Of a stretch of 64,000 bases of DNA, positions 10,901-24,400 are shown in pieces. The notes below the pieces were generated by a model. That model searched no databases and was not told where the DNA came from. It saw only the letters and a list, made by a program, of their open reading frames with translations. The DNA is taken from positions 29,251,523 through 29,315,522 of the forward strand of contig CM054061.1 of assembly GCA_028641055.1 (NCBI GenBank). The letters run 5' to 3'. Origin of the DNA: Alopecurus myosuroides (lineage: Eukaryota > Streptophyta > Magnoliopsida > Poales > Poaceae). A program made the translations under genes and the position numbers. Position 1 is the stretch's first letter. The number at the start of each line of letters is the position of its first letter.

Positions 10901-13685
10901 AACACACATAAGCAAAAACTAGACTGAGAAATTATATTTCTCACCAAAATGAAATGGGACCAGTGGGTGTTCCACTAGCCTTCCAAGGCATTGGAGGGTC
11001 ACAATGCCTCTGATTACACTTTTGGAAAAATAATATTCCACTACACAATCATCACAAAGCTACTCATATTAGTGAGAACAATAGAGTGAAATTAATCAAA
11101 CAAGTGCTACTCATGCTTTCCTATAAATTAAAGTGTAAGCTAACACAGGTGATAACATCCACAAATAAGTACCAAAATGGTACTGGACTCATCAAAGCAA
11201 CCTAAAAAATCTAGGTACTAAACTTAACAATACAATGCCCACATTTTTATCTCAAATAAATACTAGAAAACAATACTAGACTGTTCCTTATTTCTATTTG
11301 GTTCCAAACAAGCCCAAACTTCCTAACATTCTAGTAATGTAAGAAAACACCATAATAACAGAGAGTAACACATCTAGACATGCTAGAAAACAAGAATGTA
11401 AAACACAACCATTTATTTAAAACTATACACACAAAATCAAATAAAAACAGAAAAGTGCTTAATCTTGATATGCACCCCATAATTAATCTGTAGCTCTAAA
11501 AATTACACCAAGCTAGGATTAGATTTATCTAAGCATACACAAGCTCATCCAATTTGATCCACATCAAAAATCATTATTAAACAACCTACAAAAATCCTAG
11601 AAATGCCCACCAGATATTTACCAAAACGCATGGCATTTTCTAAAGGAAACTCTCCTTGATGCAAAGTAAAGTCCTACCGATAGATATCATCAAGGGATAC
11701 TGAAGACAACTTGGTTTGCAAGACTTGGATTTATATTTTTAAAATTATGCACAAAATGGCTGAACAGTCAGTCTCTGGCATTTTACTATGGTTAGGAAAA
11801 TGATAATATAGTGGAATGATTTTTGGTTATAATTTATTTCCTTTATTTCTATTTTTAACAGGTCAAAAGCTTGGGCTCACCTTCTGGCACTTTTCAAAAT
11901 GAATTACATCACACGGACATGGGCCGGAATCAAACAGACGCGGCCCATCTAACGCGAAAAGGGGCCCGTGGCCCGCGAGCATGCGGTGCTGCACGGGAAC
12001 GGCTGGGTTCAACGGGCACCGTCGACGCGCAGATCGACGTCTGCCACGCATTGTCAACCTCTCTCCCCCCTCTCTCTCTCTCATCTACACCGGGCAGAGA
12101 ATGGCGGGGCTGCGCGGCTCACCGTGGGACGGCGAGAGTCGATGGCACGGGTCGAGGCGGCAGCAGGAGGTCGAGGCTGAGCAGGGGCGCAAGCTGCAGC
12201 AACATCAACGCCCTCAACAGCCTAGGCGCGGCGAGTTCCCGTGGCGGCAACGAGGACGGCGGCGGCGCACCTGCGAGCGCAAGGTCACGGGAGGGTTTTA
12301 GGGAGCATCTAGGGGCTACGGGGAACTAGTCGAAGAGGATAAGGGGTGGTGTGAGGGCTCGGGGTGAGTTCCACCTTCACCGACTCCTCTCGGTGGCCGG
12401 CGGCGATTTCCACTTCGCGGCGCTCCTAGAGGGCAAGCGGGGAGGCGAGGGCGTGCTGGGGGAGTGCGGTGGGGTGAGTGAGGTCGCTGGTGAGGTGAGG
12501 GAGTGGGGTGTGGATTAATATCCATGAGGCACGGGTTCGTGCTCTCGGGCGTGCTCGGGTGCGCACGGCAGGGCCCATGAGGCGTCGTGGCAATGTGCTA
12601 GGGAGGCCAGGGCGTAGGGTGGGTGGTGACTGTGGCTGGGCGGCGAGGAGGAGTGATCACGAGGGTGGCATGGCCACAGTAGCGCTCGGATGGGGGAGTG
12701 CACTGTGTGCTCCCCCCATGTCCCCCTCTCCCAGTCGGCTCCCTCTTCTCACTCTCCTTCCTCTCTCTGGTCCACCAAAAAGGAAACCAAGATACACATA
12801 GCTAGTGGTAACCTAATGGAACAAAATAGACATGGTCTCTCCCCCTAATTTGAACCAAAAACAATAAAAAAAAACCTCGAAGTACTGTCCAAAATAAGTT
12901 CAGAAAATTCTTGGGACTTAGCAAATATTGCTTAGTGTTGGAAGCAGATGAAATTAACCAAAAGTTCATTATGTTTTCAAGTAGCAAATGGATTCCAAAA
13001 TTTGATTTCCAAGTTGGAGATTGTTAAGCATGATTTTTACTTTCAGAAACATATTTTGAAAACAATTTTGGAAATGTGGAAGGCCTTGAAAACAAAGTGG
13101 AAAAATGCCTAGTTTCTGTTTTTCTCTGTTTTTCACATAATTTATTTTTGTCTTATTTTTCTTCCACAAAAACAAGCATGCAATTGATTGTTTTAAAACT
13201 CCATAAATCAAACCAAGTTTATAGATTTGTAGTCTACATATCAGATAGCAATTATATTCCAAGAAAACATAAAATTGGATTCTCTAATGTATAGATAACA
13301 AGTGCTAAAAAGTGATACTTGGCTAGTTTTTCAGAGATAAAACTTAATAGAAACATCAAAGGAGAACATCCAATTTTTCAATTTCCATTTTCTTTTCTTG
13401 ATTCAAACAAAGCCAAATAATAATGCTACATTGAAATCAACCTTGATACCATACTTGGGATAAAAATTATTCAAGCATCAGATGAAAACATCACAGAAAC
13501 AATAGTAATCATCAGGAAAAAAATAATATTTGTTTTGAAAGAAAATATTTCTTGCATTTCTTAAATGATTATTGTCACATACAGAGGTTGGTCCACACAA
13601 ACATGTTGAATGGGAAAAAAATTGTTGGCCCACATTTTTTTCTCCTTTAACCATAGTACAAGGATCCAAAAACTGGGGTGTGACA
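7985..13685 (-). mobile_element. Long LTR (probable solo LTR, TGTCACACCCC type), about 5.7 kb
   Basis: The right edge reads, on the minus strand, TGTCACACCCCAG, a common gypsy LTR start. The left edge near 7985 is less certain: ATTTG before and ATTTT after would be a 5-bp target duplication with one mismatch. No gag or pol is seen, so it is most likely a single LTR or a LARD-type body. On the minus strand it runs from an AT-rich start through a GC-rich leader (12790-11860), a long AT-rich intron-like stretch, then a short acidic/Cys-rich coding-like patch near 8350-8280. A (CTT)n tract sits at about 9637-9660. Confidence 0.55.
11860..12790 (-). promoter_or_regulatory. GC-rich leader of the long LTR with donor-like site
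   Basis: A sharp GC island inside an AT-rich LTR. On the minus strand it ends near 12118 with a GGTGAGCC splice-donor-like sequence, then a CT/GA-rich tract. The same order (GC island, then GGTGAGCC, then AT-rich stretch) occurs on the plus strand at 54000-54520, which argues that it is the element's own transcribed leader rather than a host exon. Open frames here are proline/arginine-rich and not convincing as proteins. Confidence 0.4.
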
Positions 13686-13759
13686 ATTTTCTTTCTTTAT
13701 AAGTTCCAGGTCCTTTGTTGTCAAAACAACACTTTACTCTTAAACCACAAGTTGGTCTA
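13686..13759 (-). repeat. 74-bp copia interior fragment between two insertions
   Basis: The only sequence left between the long LTR (edge 13685) and Tat element 1 (edge 13760). Its last five bases, GTCTA, are the left copy of the element 1 target duplication. Confidence 0.7.
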
Positions 13760-14251
13760 TGTCGAAGCTCTGGCTCCGCAAATCCCTCAGGTGACCCTAT
13801 CGGGTTTCGACTAGGAGATGTCATAGGCGCTGGTGAAATCGTCGGCTTGAGAGGGAGGCGAGATTTACCCAGGTTCGGGGCCCTCGAAGAGGTAAAACCC
13901 TTACTCCTGCCTTCTGCTGATCTGTATTAGACGATTAGATCGATTACAGGGTGCTCGAATCGAGAGTAGATCTCGAGTTTCAAGGCTTTTGTGGTCGTGC
14001 GGTAATACTTGGTCCTCTCCTTGGGGGCTCTCCTGGCTTTATATAGATAGCCAGGTCTCGAGTCCAACCCGGAGAGGATACAAACCCTAGCTCGAGTCGG
14101 TTACAATCCCTAACTTAACCCGCAAGTTGACGCGGGTGGGCTTTTCATGGGCCTTCTAGAGTACTCCAAGGGCGCTTCCTGTCGGGCCTTGATCAGAAGA
14201 CTTGAGAGGGGGTGTCCTTACTCGCAGGGCCCAGGATCCATGCCTTCGTCA
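13760..14251 (-). repeat. Element 1, 3' LTR
   Basis: 492 bp, TGTCGAAG...CTTCGTCA on the plus strand. It matches the LTR at 36027 except for one G/C difference near 13850. A minus-strand TATATAAAG promoter box lies near 14040. Confidence 0.95.
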
Positions 14252-14263
14252 GTAGCCCCCGAG
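14252..14263 (-). other. Element 1 polypurine tract
   Basis: Minus strand CTCGGGGGCTAC abuts the 3' LTR, the position of the plus-strand primer. Near copies of this motif recur in the introns and 3' region of the antisense gene. Confidence 0.65.
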
Positions 14264-15467
14264 CGTGTGCTCGACTGGGATTTATTTCCAGTCGGGTAGA
14301 CGGTCAGACCTTTTTTTGATCTCCTCCTGGGAGTTCAGCTCGACAGTTGTTGTCTACGAAGGGTGTGTTCCCTGTTTCGCGAATTAAAATACTCGAGTAA
14401 CGAGCAGCATAAGTGCCAGTTTTTGGGCTATATTAGCAGAAGGATGTGGCACAGTAGCTTGGCTCTCCCGAGAGATCAGGGCCAATTAATTGCGACTAGG
14501 GCAAAAACACTCCTGGCCTACACAGATTCGAGACCTCCGACTCGAACCCGATGAGGTGATCGTCACGACTGGGCCGTTGTGGACTTATCGAGTCGAACTT
14601 AACCTAAGAGGGTACCCGGCGCGTCCGCTAGGATTTTTCTTCGTGTTGTTGACACGGAACTATGCCGGAGGACGCAGCTTTCGAGTGCGATTCCAGGCCC
14701 AAAAGAAAGATCTTTTTGGGTCTTACCTTCATATTCGAAGAATATGGCATCCGGATGTGCCTAGTCGGCTGTACAATCCAGGTTCTTGTGATGTATAATT
14801 ATCACGCGTAAGGTAGGTTCTTTCTACCCGATTAGATTGGTATGAGTTCCGTACGAAAAAGTTTCGTGTAGGAAATGTTAATTCCGTATGAAAGAGCTTT
14901 CATGTTTTAGAAAATTGTGCCCGTATGAAAGAGTTTTCGTGTATAAGGTATGTTTCTCTTGTTCGAAGAGGCTTTGATCTATGAATTTCTTTATGGGAAA
15001 ATTGTGTTTTATCCGAAGGAATTGATATTCGTGCGAAGATAATTTCGCGTTTGAACTTCCATTCGAAAAAGATTTCCCTTTTGAATGACGAATGCCATGA
15101 CGTCAAGGCGTGCTCCTCTTCTCCCGATGGGACGTGACGGAGTGGCAGCAGAAGTTGGCCCACCTTGTCAGCTTTTTGACCGGGAAACGAGACGTCGTTC
15201 CCGGTTTTTACGCAAAACGTGCAGTAAATGCGCACGATCTTCTGTTAAGATCGTGGCACGAAACAGCACTGGGCCGCCGCTTCGTTTCATCTGCACGCGT
15301 GGCGGCCGCGATGGATGCCGCGTAGCGCATCGTACGGCTGGAATCGTTTCACCCTGTGTATATATACAGGTGTTAGCGCTGCGGTAAAACTTTCTCTGCT
15401 CTCTATCTTCATCTTCCACCTCGCGCTCGTCTTCGTCTTCCTTGCGCTCGAGCTCTCGCTGTGAACA
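14264..15467 (+). promoter_or_regulatory. Upstream region and promoter of the element 1 antisense gene
   Basis: About 1.2 kb without a believable gene. A TATATATA box at 15359-15366 sits about 100 bp before the ATG at 15468, giving a likely short 5' leader. Between 14850 and 15080 are imperfect short palindromes of the form CGTAyGAAArAGyTTTCGTG. The placement suggests an independent plus-strand pol II promoter inside the retrotransposon; this is inference from motif and position. Confidence 0.5.
14850..15080. repeat. Array of short imperfect palindromes upstream of the antisense gene
   Basis: Hairpin-like units at 14850-14868, 14885-14904, 14922-14941 (about 36 bp apart), with looser copies near 14961-14976, 15031-15049 and 15062-15078. 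Core: GAA...TTC arms with A/G-rich centre. They may be transcription-factor sites; the binding protein is unknown. Confidence 0.55.
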
Positions 15468-18400
15468 ATGGCCGGCGGAAAGAAACGTGGCGCTGGAACT
15501 TCCGCGTCTGGCGAGCCTTCTGCGCCCCTCGCCCCTCGCGCCGGCGACTGGCGCACCCCCAACACCACTGCTAAGAGCATCAAGGAGATGCAGCGGGAGG
15601 GTCTGCTGCCGGCGGAGGCGGAGAAGCGCGTTCGTCTTGGGAAGAGGGAAGAGGTACCAAACCCTCACTCGAACGAGCGCGTGGTCTTTGTGGACCACGT
15701 GACTCGAGGCCTCTCCTTCCCTCTTCATCCTTTCTTCATCGGGCTGATGTGTGCCTACGGCATACAGCTCCACGACCTTCCCCCGAACGCGGTGCAGCAC
15801 ATCTCGTGCTTCATCGCGCTTTGCGAATGCTATCTTGGCATTCGCCCGCACTGGGCGCTCTGGAAGGCGCTGTTCAAGATACGGATCTTCCGCGAGAAAT
15901 CGCGGGTGGAGTCCGAGCCTGGTGAGCCACTTCGCACGGGTGGTTTCGGGATCCAGGCGCGCCAGGAGAATGCATACTTCAACATGCACTTCATCGACTC
16001 AGCCCAAGGCTGGCGGAAGAAGTGGTTCTACGTCGCCGACAACAACTCGAGCGGGCTTGTAGAGTTCCACCCATTCGCAGTTCTGGCGAGGCGCAGGTCT
16101 TGGAACCACAAGATGTCAGCCGAAGAAATCCAGACAGTCACACCTCTACTCGAAAGAGTAGGTGCTCTTCGAGACCAAGCCTCGGGAGTAGTGCTCAATG
16201 GGCTCCATCTGGCAAGCCTCTTCTTGAAGCGCAGGATCCAGCCTTTGCAGCAGAGGCCTTCCGCTATGTGGGAGTATCAAGGTGCAGAAGATCCCAGCCG
16301 AGTGAGCCGCGAAGAATTTTCGAATGTGGAATTCGAGAAGAAGATCGCGGCCATCACTCGACTGAAGGTTGGGGAGCAATTCCCCGATTGCTCAGTCGAG
16401 GCTTATTCTGCTTCAAACCCTCCTCCAGCTGCGGTTAGTTTCCTGTCTTTAACTTGCTTCCATCTTCAGAATTTCGTAGTCGATAAGATCTTTATCGTCT
16501 TCTTATCTTTGTAGAGCCTAGCTGTAGCAAATTGCTACCCGCCCGTTGTTGGTGAAGATGCCTCGTGTCTCCAGTCGAGCCACCAGGACGGCGCGGTTGA
16601 CACCAGCGTGGCCAACGCCTCCTCGAGTTCTGAGCATGATTCCTCAGATGATGTTGAAGACTCGAGTGGCGTCCCACCAAAGCGCCGTCGGGTGAACGAA
16701 AACGAAGTCACCTCCAAAGACAAGTCTTTGGAGGCGTCACCTGGCCAAGCTCCAATTTCCGCGACTCCGCTTCGATCTCTTCCTCCTCTGGCTCCGTTCG
16801 CAACCGCCTGGAATGCGGATGACTTGGATGAAGACGACGAGGATGACGAGTAGGATTTTTCCATATTTTAATTCGATTAAACTCTATTTGTCAATGCTGA
16901 CGTTTCTTTGTCCTTCACTGCAGTCTGCAGGCAATCAGCCCGCGTAGGTTCGCCGCGGCTGTTCCTCCCGAAAAGAGGAACAAAGCAAAGGACGCGGGTG
17001 AGACCCCTACTGCGGGTACCGTCCAGAACTCTCCCAGGGCAGCGCCTGATGCTGCGACTGTGGAGCGGGATGTCCCCAGCTCCGCTGCTAGAACTTCGGT
17101 CTCGAAGGAGGCGACGGACAGCTCGGCGGATCCCCTCTCCCGCGCCTCTGGACAGGTAAACTTCTATCTCTTTGGCTTTCACAAACAAATTTTATCGGGT
17201 GCATGACAGTGCTCCCGATGGGAGTAGCCCCCGAGGCTGTAGCCGATTGTAAATAATCGGGTACAGGCTCAAAACCTCTTTCTTTTCTTCTTCTTTATTT
17301 TGTCTTCTTCGGGTGCACGACAGTGCTCCCGATGGGAGTAGCCCCCGAGGCTGTAGTCGATTGTAAATAATCGGGTACAGGCTCAAGTCTTATTTACTCT
17401 AACTCTTCTATCTTCGTATCTCCGCAGTCGCTCGTCGATTCCCTTGCAGCGATCGGTCGCCGCGTCGTTCTGGCTGAGACAGATTGCGAGTCGCTTCGAT
17501 CAGAAGTTAACCGACTCAAATCTGAGAGCGACCTTCTTAAAGGTAAATTCCATTATCTTCTTGGCTTCAGTGTATCATCCATTCTTGATTTCTGATTAAT
17601 ATCCCCTTTGCAGCTCGAGCCGAATTCGCGGAGTCTGAAAGGACCAAACTTTCAGAGCAGGTAACTGCTCGGGAAGCTGAACTGGCGACTACCCGACAAG
17701 AGCTGGAAGCTTCTCGCAAGCAATCGGAGGAACTCAGTACGAAGCTTGCGGAGGCGCGGAAGGCCGTGAAGGACTTGGAGGAGGCCGGCAGTAAGGCTGA
17801 TAACGACACTGTCGCGTTCCTTCGTCCCCTCGCCAAACGCTTTGCGGGTAAGTGTCTTGGATTTATGAACTTTTCATTCTGCTGATTTTTGTTAAGCATT
17901 ATTTTCTTTGTCTGTAGATCTTCTGAATGTTCCTCTGGAGATTCCTGGGATTCAGCGGGTGGACGTGCTGACCGACACTCTCGCGCAGCTCAGGAAGCAT
18001 TCTGAGGGAATATTTTCCCTGATTAATGATGCTTCCAAAGCGTTGGCGCGAGTGCATGGCCGTCTTGTTGCCAGCGATACTCCCGCGCCTGCGCTGAGCG
18101 AGTTGTTGAAGATCTTCTCGGAAGGCGACCTCCTGGAAGCCTTTGCGGTTGCTCAATCGGAAGCTGGCGCAAAGACTGCGATTCAGTTCGCTCTGGCGAA
18201 CGGAGTTGATGGTCTGGAGGAGGCCTATTCGTCCATGCCGGTCGACCCTTCCACGGGCAAGAAGGTACGTGTCGTGGGATAATCACGGCAGACGTTACCG
18301 GGGGTAACTGATCTTGGGGCAAGTCGACACAGGTATTCGGGAGAGGGTTTAGCTCGAAGGAAGACATGGCGGAAAGCAATCTAAGAATCGGAAAATAACT

Positions 18401-21400
18401 CGCCGGATCTCAATATGAATTATGCTGGATACTCGATAATAGGTGTTACAACTATGACTTGGATCTCTGGCAAACCAAACCTAGGGGCCGGTTTATAAAG
18501 CACCCGTACACCCCTAACTTGCCCTTCAAGGCACATCTTGAGTCCTATTCGAACTTCACTTATAAACCCTAGCTTTCCTTACCGCAACCCACAATCCGGG
18601 TTACGAGGCCTACACACTTTGGGCCTTCCAGAAGTCTCTTTATTCTTAGCCGGATCCTGTGCAGCACCCTTTGGGCCGGATCACACCTTGGAGTTGGCCT
18701 ACCGGGTTACTATCCCCCCCATCAGTAGTCCCCAGAATAGCCTGAGCTTCCAAGATTTACTCTTCGAAGTGCTGGCTATTCCCTGCAGAAATATTGGATA
18801 CAAAAACACATGAAGATCAAGATACAATATGTTGACGAATGGCTGGGATTAGCACCAAGGGGATCAGGTAGCAACCCGGCTCTCCCCCAAAGGCTCTCCC
18901 TCAATCTTCCAGACTTGAGTCTTAATAGGAAACTTGATGATTTCACATCTTCCTCGATAACTGTCGCTAATACCAGGAAAGAGATTTCCCCTTCCTTTTT
19001 CTTTGGATTATATCGATCTGTGCACAAGGCGCGTCTTTCAAATTTCAAAATAGCCATCTATTACTCCGCACCTCCCGGGTTTCGCCCGTTAGGTTAGGCT
19101 TTTCCACTCGGGCTATTATAAATAGACCCCAAGGAGCAAACTCAACCCTAACGGCTCATTTACCCACTCCTCTTCTCCTCAAGCTCGAGTTCGCGAAGTG
19201 CCACCACGGAAGCCCTACGCACATCGCCGAAGCCCATCCGCCGTCGCTTGCGCTCCGCCACCGTGCAACCCACTCCAGCTCCCGAATCCACCACTAAGCC
19301 CCCGATTCGCCGGCCAGAAATCGCGAAAGGGAATCAATCTTGCGCCATCTGTCTCCGCAAATCCCTACTTCAACCTCCTCCGGTAAGTTCTTGATATCCT
19401 CCAACCTAACCTTGCAATCTCTTAGCTTTTCCTTAGACCAGATCTGAATCGAGTCGCCTGCCATTTCTCGGGCCCTGCCGAATTGACTCACTAGTGTTTA
19501 CCATAACCACTCCCATAGATAGGATGCGCAGCTTATCTTACTCCCCTACCACTAAGTATCATTAGCTTGGCCTTAAATACAGAAATTGGATTTCCCATCT
19601 GGGCTCGGACCACCAAAAATTTCCGCCCTTGTTCTTATCATCCGGAAAATCTCACTTCTCCGGCTCACTTGCTGATAATAGACATAAGGGTATCCCTCTA
19701 CCTTCCCCAGACACTTGCTTTACGGAAAAACTTCACAGCTTCCGTAACGACATGCGATACCCGGACAGATCGTACTTGATCCAGCAAGGCAATACCCGGA
19801 TCATGTTTAAGTTACCGGTAACTGATTATTCATTAATTTCCGAGTTTTCGCTTCTCACCTCCTTTCCTTTAATGTTTCACCAGGTCAACCCCATGGCACC
19901 CAAGAGGCAGGGGAAACAGTCGGCTAAAGCTAAATCCACTAACTCCATTTCAGCCAATTGGGGGAGATCCTCCGTTACCAAGGCCAAACTGGAGGAGTTG
20001 GTCGAGCTGGGAATCCTTCCTCCCCAGGAATCTATCCACTGGAGAGTACCAAGCAACGAAACCCGGCCTTCTCCAGCAACGGATGAGGTAATATGTTTCG
20101 TCGAACACGTGACCCGGGGCTTCAGGCCTCCGGGTCACCCTTTCTTTCGTGACGTCCTAGATCACTACAACCTCCGTATTTTCGATATAGGCCCAAACTC
20201 CGTTCTGAACATCTCCCACTTTATCGTTCTTTCCGAGTCTTACTTGTGCACTCCGCCAAGTTTGGCTCTCTTCGTTGAACTCTTTCAGTGCAAGCCGTGC
20301 CGCGAAAGCGGCGACGGCGCACTTCTTACTTGCGGCGGGGTTTCTATCCAGCGCCGCAAGAACTCCTTGATGCCTCCTATCACCCTCAATTCTCATGTAA
20401 AGCACTGGCAGCTCTCGTACTTCTACTGCCAGGATACCTCCCCTCCCGGCGAAAAGAAGTTGCCGGGTTACTCGGAGGGTCAGCTTGACATTTCCGAGAC
20501 TTTCAATGCCTTCGCCCCTGACTCGGACAGGGAGGCTATCTTGCCTTTGCTGGCTAAGATCTCTATCTTATCGGCTCGAGGCCTTGTCGGGCTAAACCTG
20601 GTGAAGACCTGGGTCAACTTCCGCATCCAGCCAAACTCCATTCGTGAGAAGCTGATGTGTGAATATTCGGGTCAAACCACGGACCCGATCCGATACTCTA
20701 CCAGCACCTTCGCCCCTAATGACATGAACAAAACGATCAAGGGTTTTTTAACAGAGAAGCTCGAGGTAATCCGGAACATAGCCGGGTTAGAACCTTTTAC
20801 ACTCGAGAACCCCGCCCCCGCGGTAAGCTTTCTACCTCTTGATTTTGGATTTTAACAAGCTTACCTTTATCCGCTTTTCTTGACTCAATATTAACCATTG
20901 CCCTGGCATTTTCACCTCAGGCCGATAATGACTTTTGGACGGTCAACACTCCTCCTTGTTCCGAAGACGCGGAGGAGGAAGACGATGCCGCTAACTCGGA
21001 TGAAGGTGCATACTCAATCCCCTCGCACGCATTACATCCTGCTTCCTCTTTTTCCTTATGCTATAACTTCAATACCTTTCAGAACGAGATGACCAAGACG
21101 AGGAAGAAGAGACAGATGGCCGGGAAGAGTCCGCCAGCGAGGAGGACGAGCCGGAGCCGGCCACCAAAGCTGGATCCAAAAGGAAATCCCAGAGGATCGC
21201 CCTCCAGGTTTTTATTTCGTTCCCTTGCACTTTAATTTTTGTTCCCATAACGTCATTTCGCGGCTAACCCCGCCTTCACCCCTTTTGATCATAAATGAAG
21301 GAGCCACCCGCGACTAGGCGCCGAGTAACCCGGAACCATCCGGGCAACGAGGCCCTTAACCCGGGCACTTCATCGCCCCCGGCTCGACACTCTGGTATTT

Positions 21401-24400
21401 ATATCGTAAATAAAAACTCTTTCCGGACATTCCTTTGCAACATAATCTCAAACCTTGCTTGGCATTTTTCAGTATCTTCCGTATCTAGCAGCGGCTTTCC
21501 TTCGGACTTCCCGGTGAACACCGGGTAAACGCCTTTTCCTGACATTATACCGAGCTTTTATCGCCTTTTTCATAACCAAAGATTAATTGTGCCTTCGCAC
21601 CTTCTTTAGAGCCACGGTTGTTATTAGCGACCAGGAGGACACTGAGGCTAAGGTCCGGGTCGAGAACGAGCCGGCTGATGATGCCTTCACCACAACTGGC
21701 GACGAGCAAGCGTCGCCACCGGAGCTAGCTAGGCATGACACCGGGTATCCAATCGCTTCGCACGCAGGCGAGAAGGAGAAGGGAGCAGCTTCGAGCGCGG
21801 GAGGGGGACCAGACTCCGACATTCGGATGACCCGGGTGCCACCTCCTGTTACAAGAAAAGCTCCTTTTCCCACTTTCCAGGTACCCGAGTCATCTAACTC
21901 GGATAACGCTGATTTTAACCAGCTGATGAGCGCTCTTCTCGCCATGAAAGCTTCAGAAGGAAATATCCTAGAGCGTATGGCTGCAGCGCATCAGGTAATC
22001 TTACTTGATACTTCTTACTATACATCCAGTCCCCAAGTTCCGAGCATAATTTTCTGTAATTATTCTCGGCACTTCGCATAATAATTTTCTGTAATTATTT
22101 TCTCAGAAGGAAATATTCTCGTGATATCCGGCTTACAGTTGCACTCATTCTTTGCAGACGGAGATAACTCAGTCGGATGAAACATTACTTAAAACTGAGC
22201 AGCTCTTGCTTGCGGAAACAAAACGTAGGGAAACCCTTGAAGCGGAGATAAAGACTTTGAAAAAAGATGTCTCCAAATACAAGAACAAATACAATGCTGC
22301 CCAATCCTCGCTGAATAACCTGTCGACTCAAATTACGGACACTTACCGTATCTTGCTAAGTAAGTTTGTTATTTGCAATTAACTTGCGTATCTCTATCTT
22401 GCCGTTGTAATAATCAAGATTACTGATATGCTTCTGTGTGTTTCGGTTGCAGGTGCTAACCTTGCTGCTCCGGAGGAGAACACCGTTACTCAAGCTAAAA
22501 CTCTGAAGACTGTGCTCCGGACATTTTTTGCCGGCACGAAACTTTTGCTGGATGCTATAAAGTGGCCTTCGGAGGTATACCCGGGCGAAGAAAATCTCAT
22601 GCAGGCCTTGTCCACAGCGCCTGGATGGATTGAAATATTGAAGCGTTCGTCTTGCCGGATTGGGATGACCCGGGCTTTGACGCTGGCGAAGGCTTATTTT
22701 CCTAAGCTTGACCCGGCCAAGGTAGTATCCGGGTTTCCAGAATTCAAGGCTGACGGGTCTAAGTTTAAACCCCAGGACTTCAAAGCTATACAATCTTCGG
22801 TACGTCACTCGGCCACAACTTTGGCAGATAAAATGGATCTAAACACAATTATGAGCTCATATGACTCTGAGGGCAAGGTTATTCTGGTGGAGGCACCCCC
22901 TCCTTTTGATATGCTGGAAAAGTGGTCGACTGACCTGGCCAGAAGGAAAGAAGAGGCTGCGAAGAGGGAAACCGAACTAGGCGTAAAGCCGTCTACCTCA
23001 ACACCAGCCGTTCCTCCGCCTGTCCGTCCTGACGTGAAGAGTCCGGGTAAAACTGCTGGCAAAGCCAAGGAGCAAGTCCAAGACGAAGACCCGGAGGACC
23101 ACTCCCAGGATGCCGAGTAGGATGATACCTAGTGCTTTTGCGTTTCTCGAGACTGATATGATTTTTAGCGGTGCGCCTGTGCAACATTGATACTGATATT
23201 ATGACTTTGCGCTTGTTAATTTATGATAACTCTTTGCCTCTCCCGGCTTTTGATAATCTCGATCCTTGTGTTACATGTAAGCTTATTCTCGATACTTTGA
23301 ACTCTTGCTTTTGATTCCCTTTTGAGACTCGGCTAACCGAGTATCGTAGGTTTTGATAGACGGACTTTTCTTTAAGTCCCCAAGAATCGGAAACTAAGGT
23401 TTACGAGCTTTAGTAGTTAAGCAGTTTGTTTCTGTCTCGAAGTCCCCAGTCCCCATGACCCAAAGTACGAGCTAAGGGGGCGTGGCCTTTCTCAGATGAC
23501 AAACTGCTCTTTACCAAGCTGAAGACCAATAGCTGTTCACATAAATACTGAAGTCATGCTTAATACTTGTTGAGTTTCCGGCTATTTGAGCCTTATACTC
23601 TGCATGGACTTGTGGTTTAGATGACCCTTTTGATTATCTTGTACTGTAAGCCGGCTTTCGCGTGGATACCATGCTGTTACATCTATACGAAAAACAGGGT
23701 CAAGCAAGTCCCATTGGGCTGCATAGTTTGATTGTAATCGTAAGTGAACAGATCATGCCACTTTAGCGCGAGTCACATCGAGCTTAAGTAAGAATAATCA
23801 AGAAATTTGGCTCCTTTGTCCGGTTATAAGATTGCAGCCGTACCCGTTTTTTCGAGTAATCAGCCCTCATAACTCATAGGCATCGAGGCCGGGTCTCCGG
23901 GTTTGTGATTACTTATTTAAGCACACCAATCCCCGAAGACCTATATGCACGTGACGTATTTTGATGATATTGACGTATTGATAATAACAAGCATTACTTA
24001 CTTGTAACTGAAGCAAAGACCATGATAAGACTCGAGACCATCTTCTTTTATTGATAAAAATTTCTTTTTTGAATCAGCAGGCCGCCTCATTAAAAACCTT
24101 CCAGTCCCCTTAGGTACCCTGGGTAGGAAAAGAGTGCGTATGAAACCTGCCGCCCATTACACTGCTTTAGTTATTCTCGAGAGTCGGCCTCGCGTTGGTA
24201 CGGCCGATGCACATTCTCCACTTGCTAGGCCCTTTCATAATGAGTACCGGATTTGCTAGCCAATCCGGGTATATCGTCCTTGAAGCGTGATCAGCTGCGG
24301 ATGGCGGTACGTCTTCTTCTTCCCTGCTAGGAGTTTTGAAAGGATCGCTCCTGATGAAGCCTACCATCTTAGGGTTTTGTTCTGCCCTAACTTTTGCTTT

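Noticed and set aside
11871..12801. Frames of 60-150 codons in the GC island
   Set aside because: All are Arg/Pro/Ser-rich with frames open on both strands, as GC-rich non-coding sequence gives.
15168..15989. 273-codon minus-strand frame
   Set aside because: It is the mirror of exon 1 of the plus-strand accessory gene, Arg-rich, without any family motif.
18023..18379. 118-codon minus-strand frame spanning the element 2 3' LTR edge
   Set aside because: Chance continuation of the LTR-encoded gag start into the antisense of the accessory gene exon.
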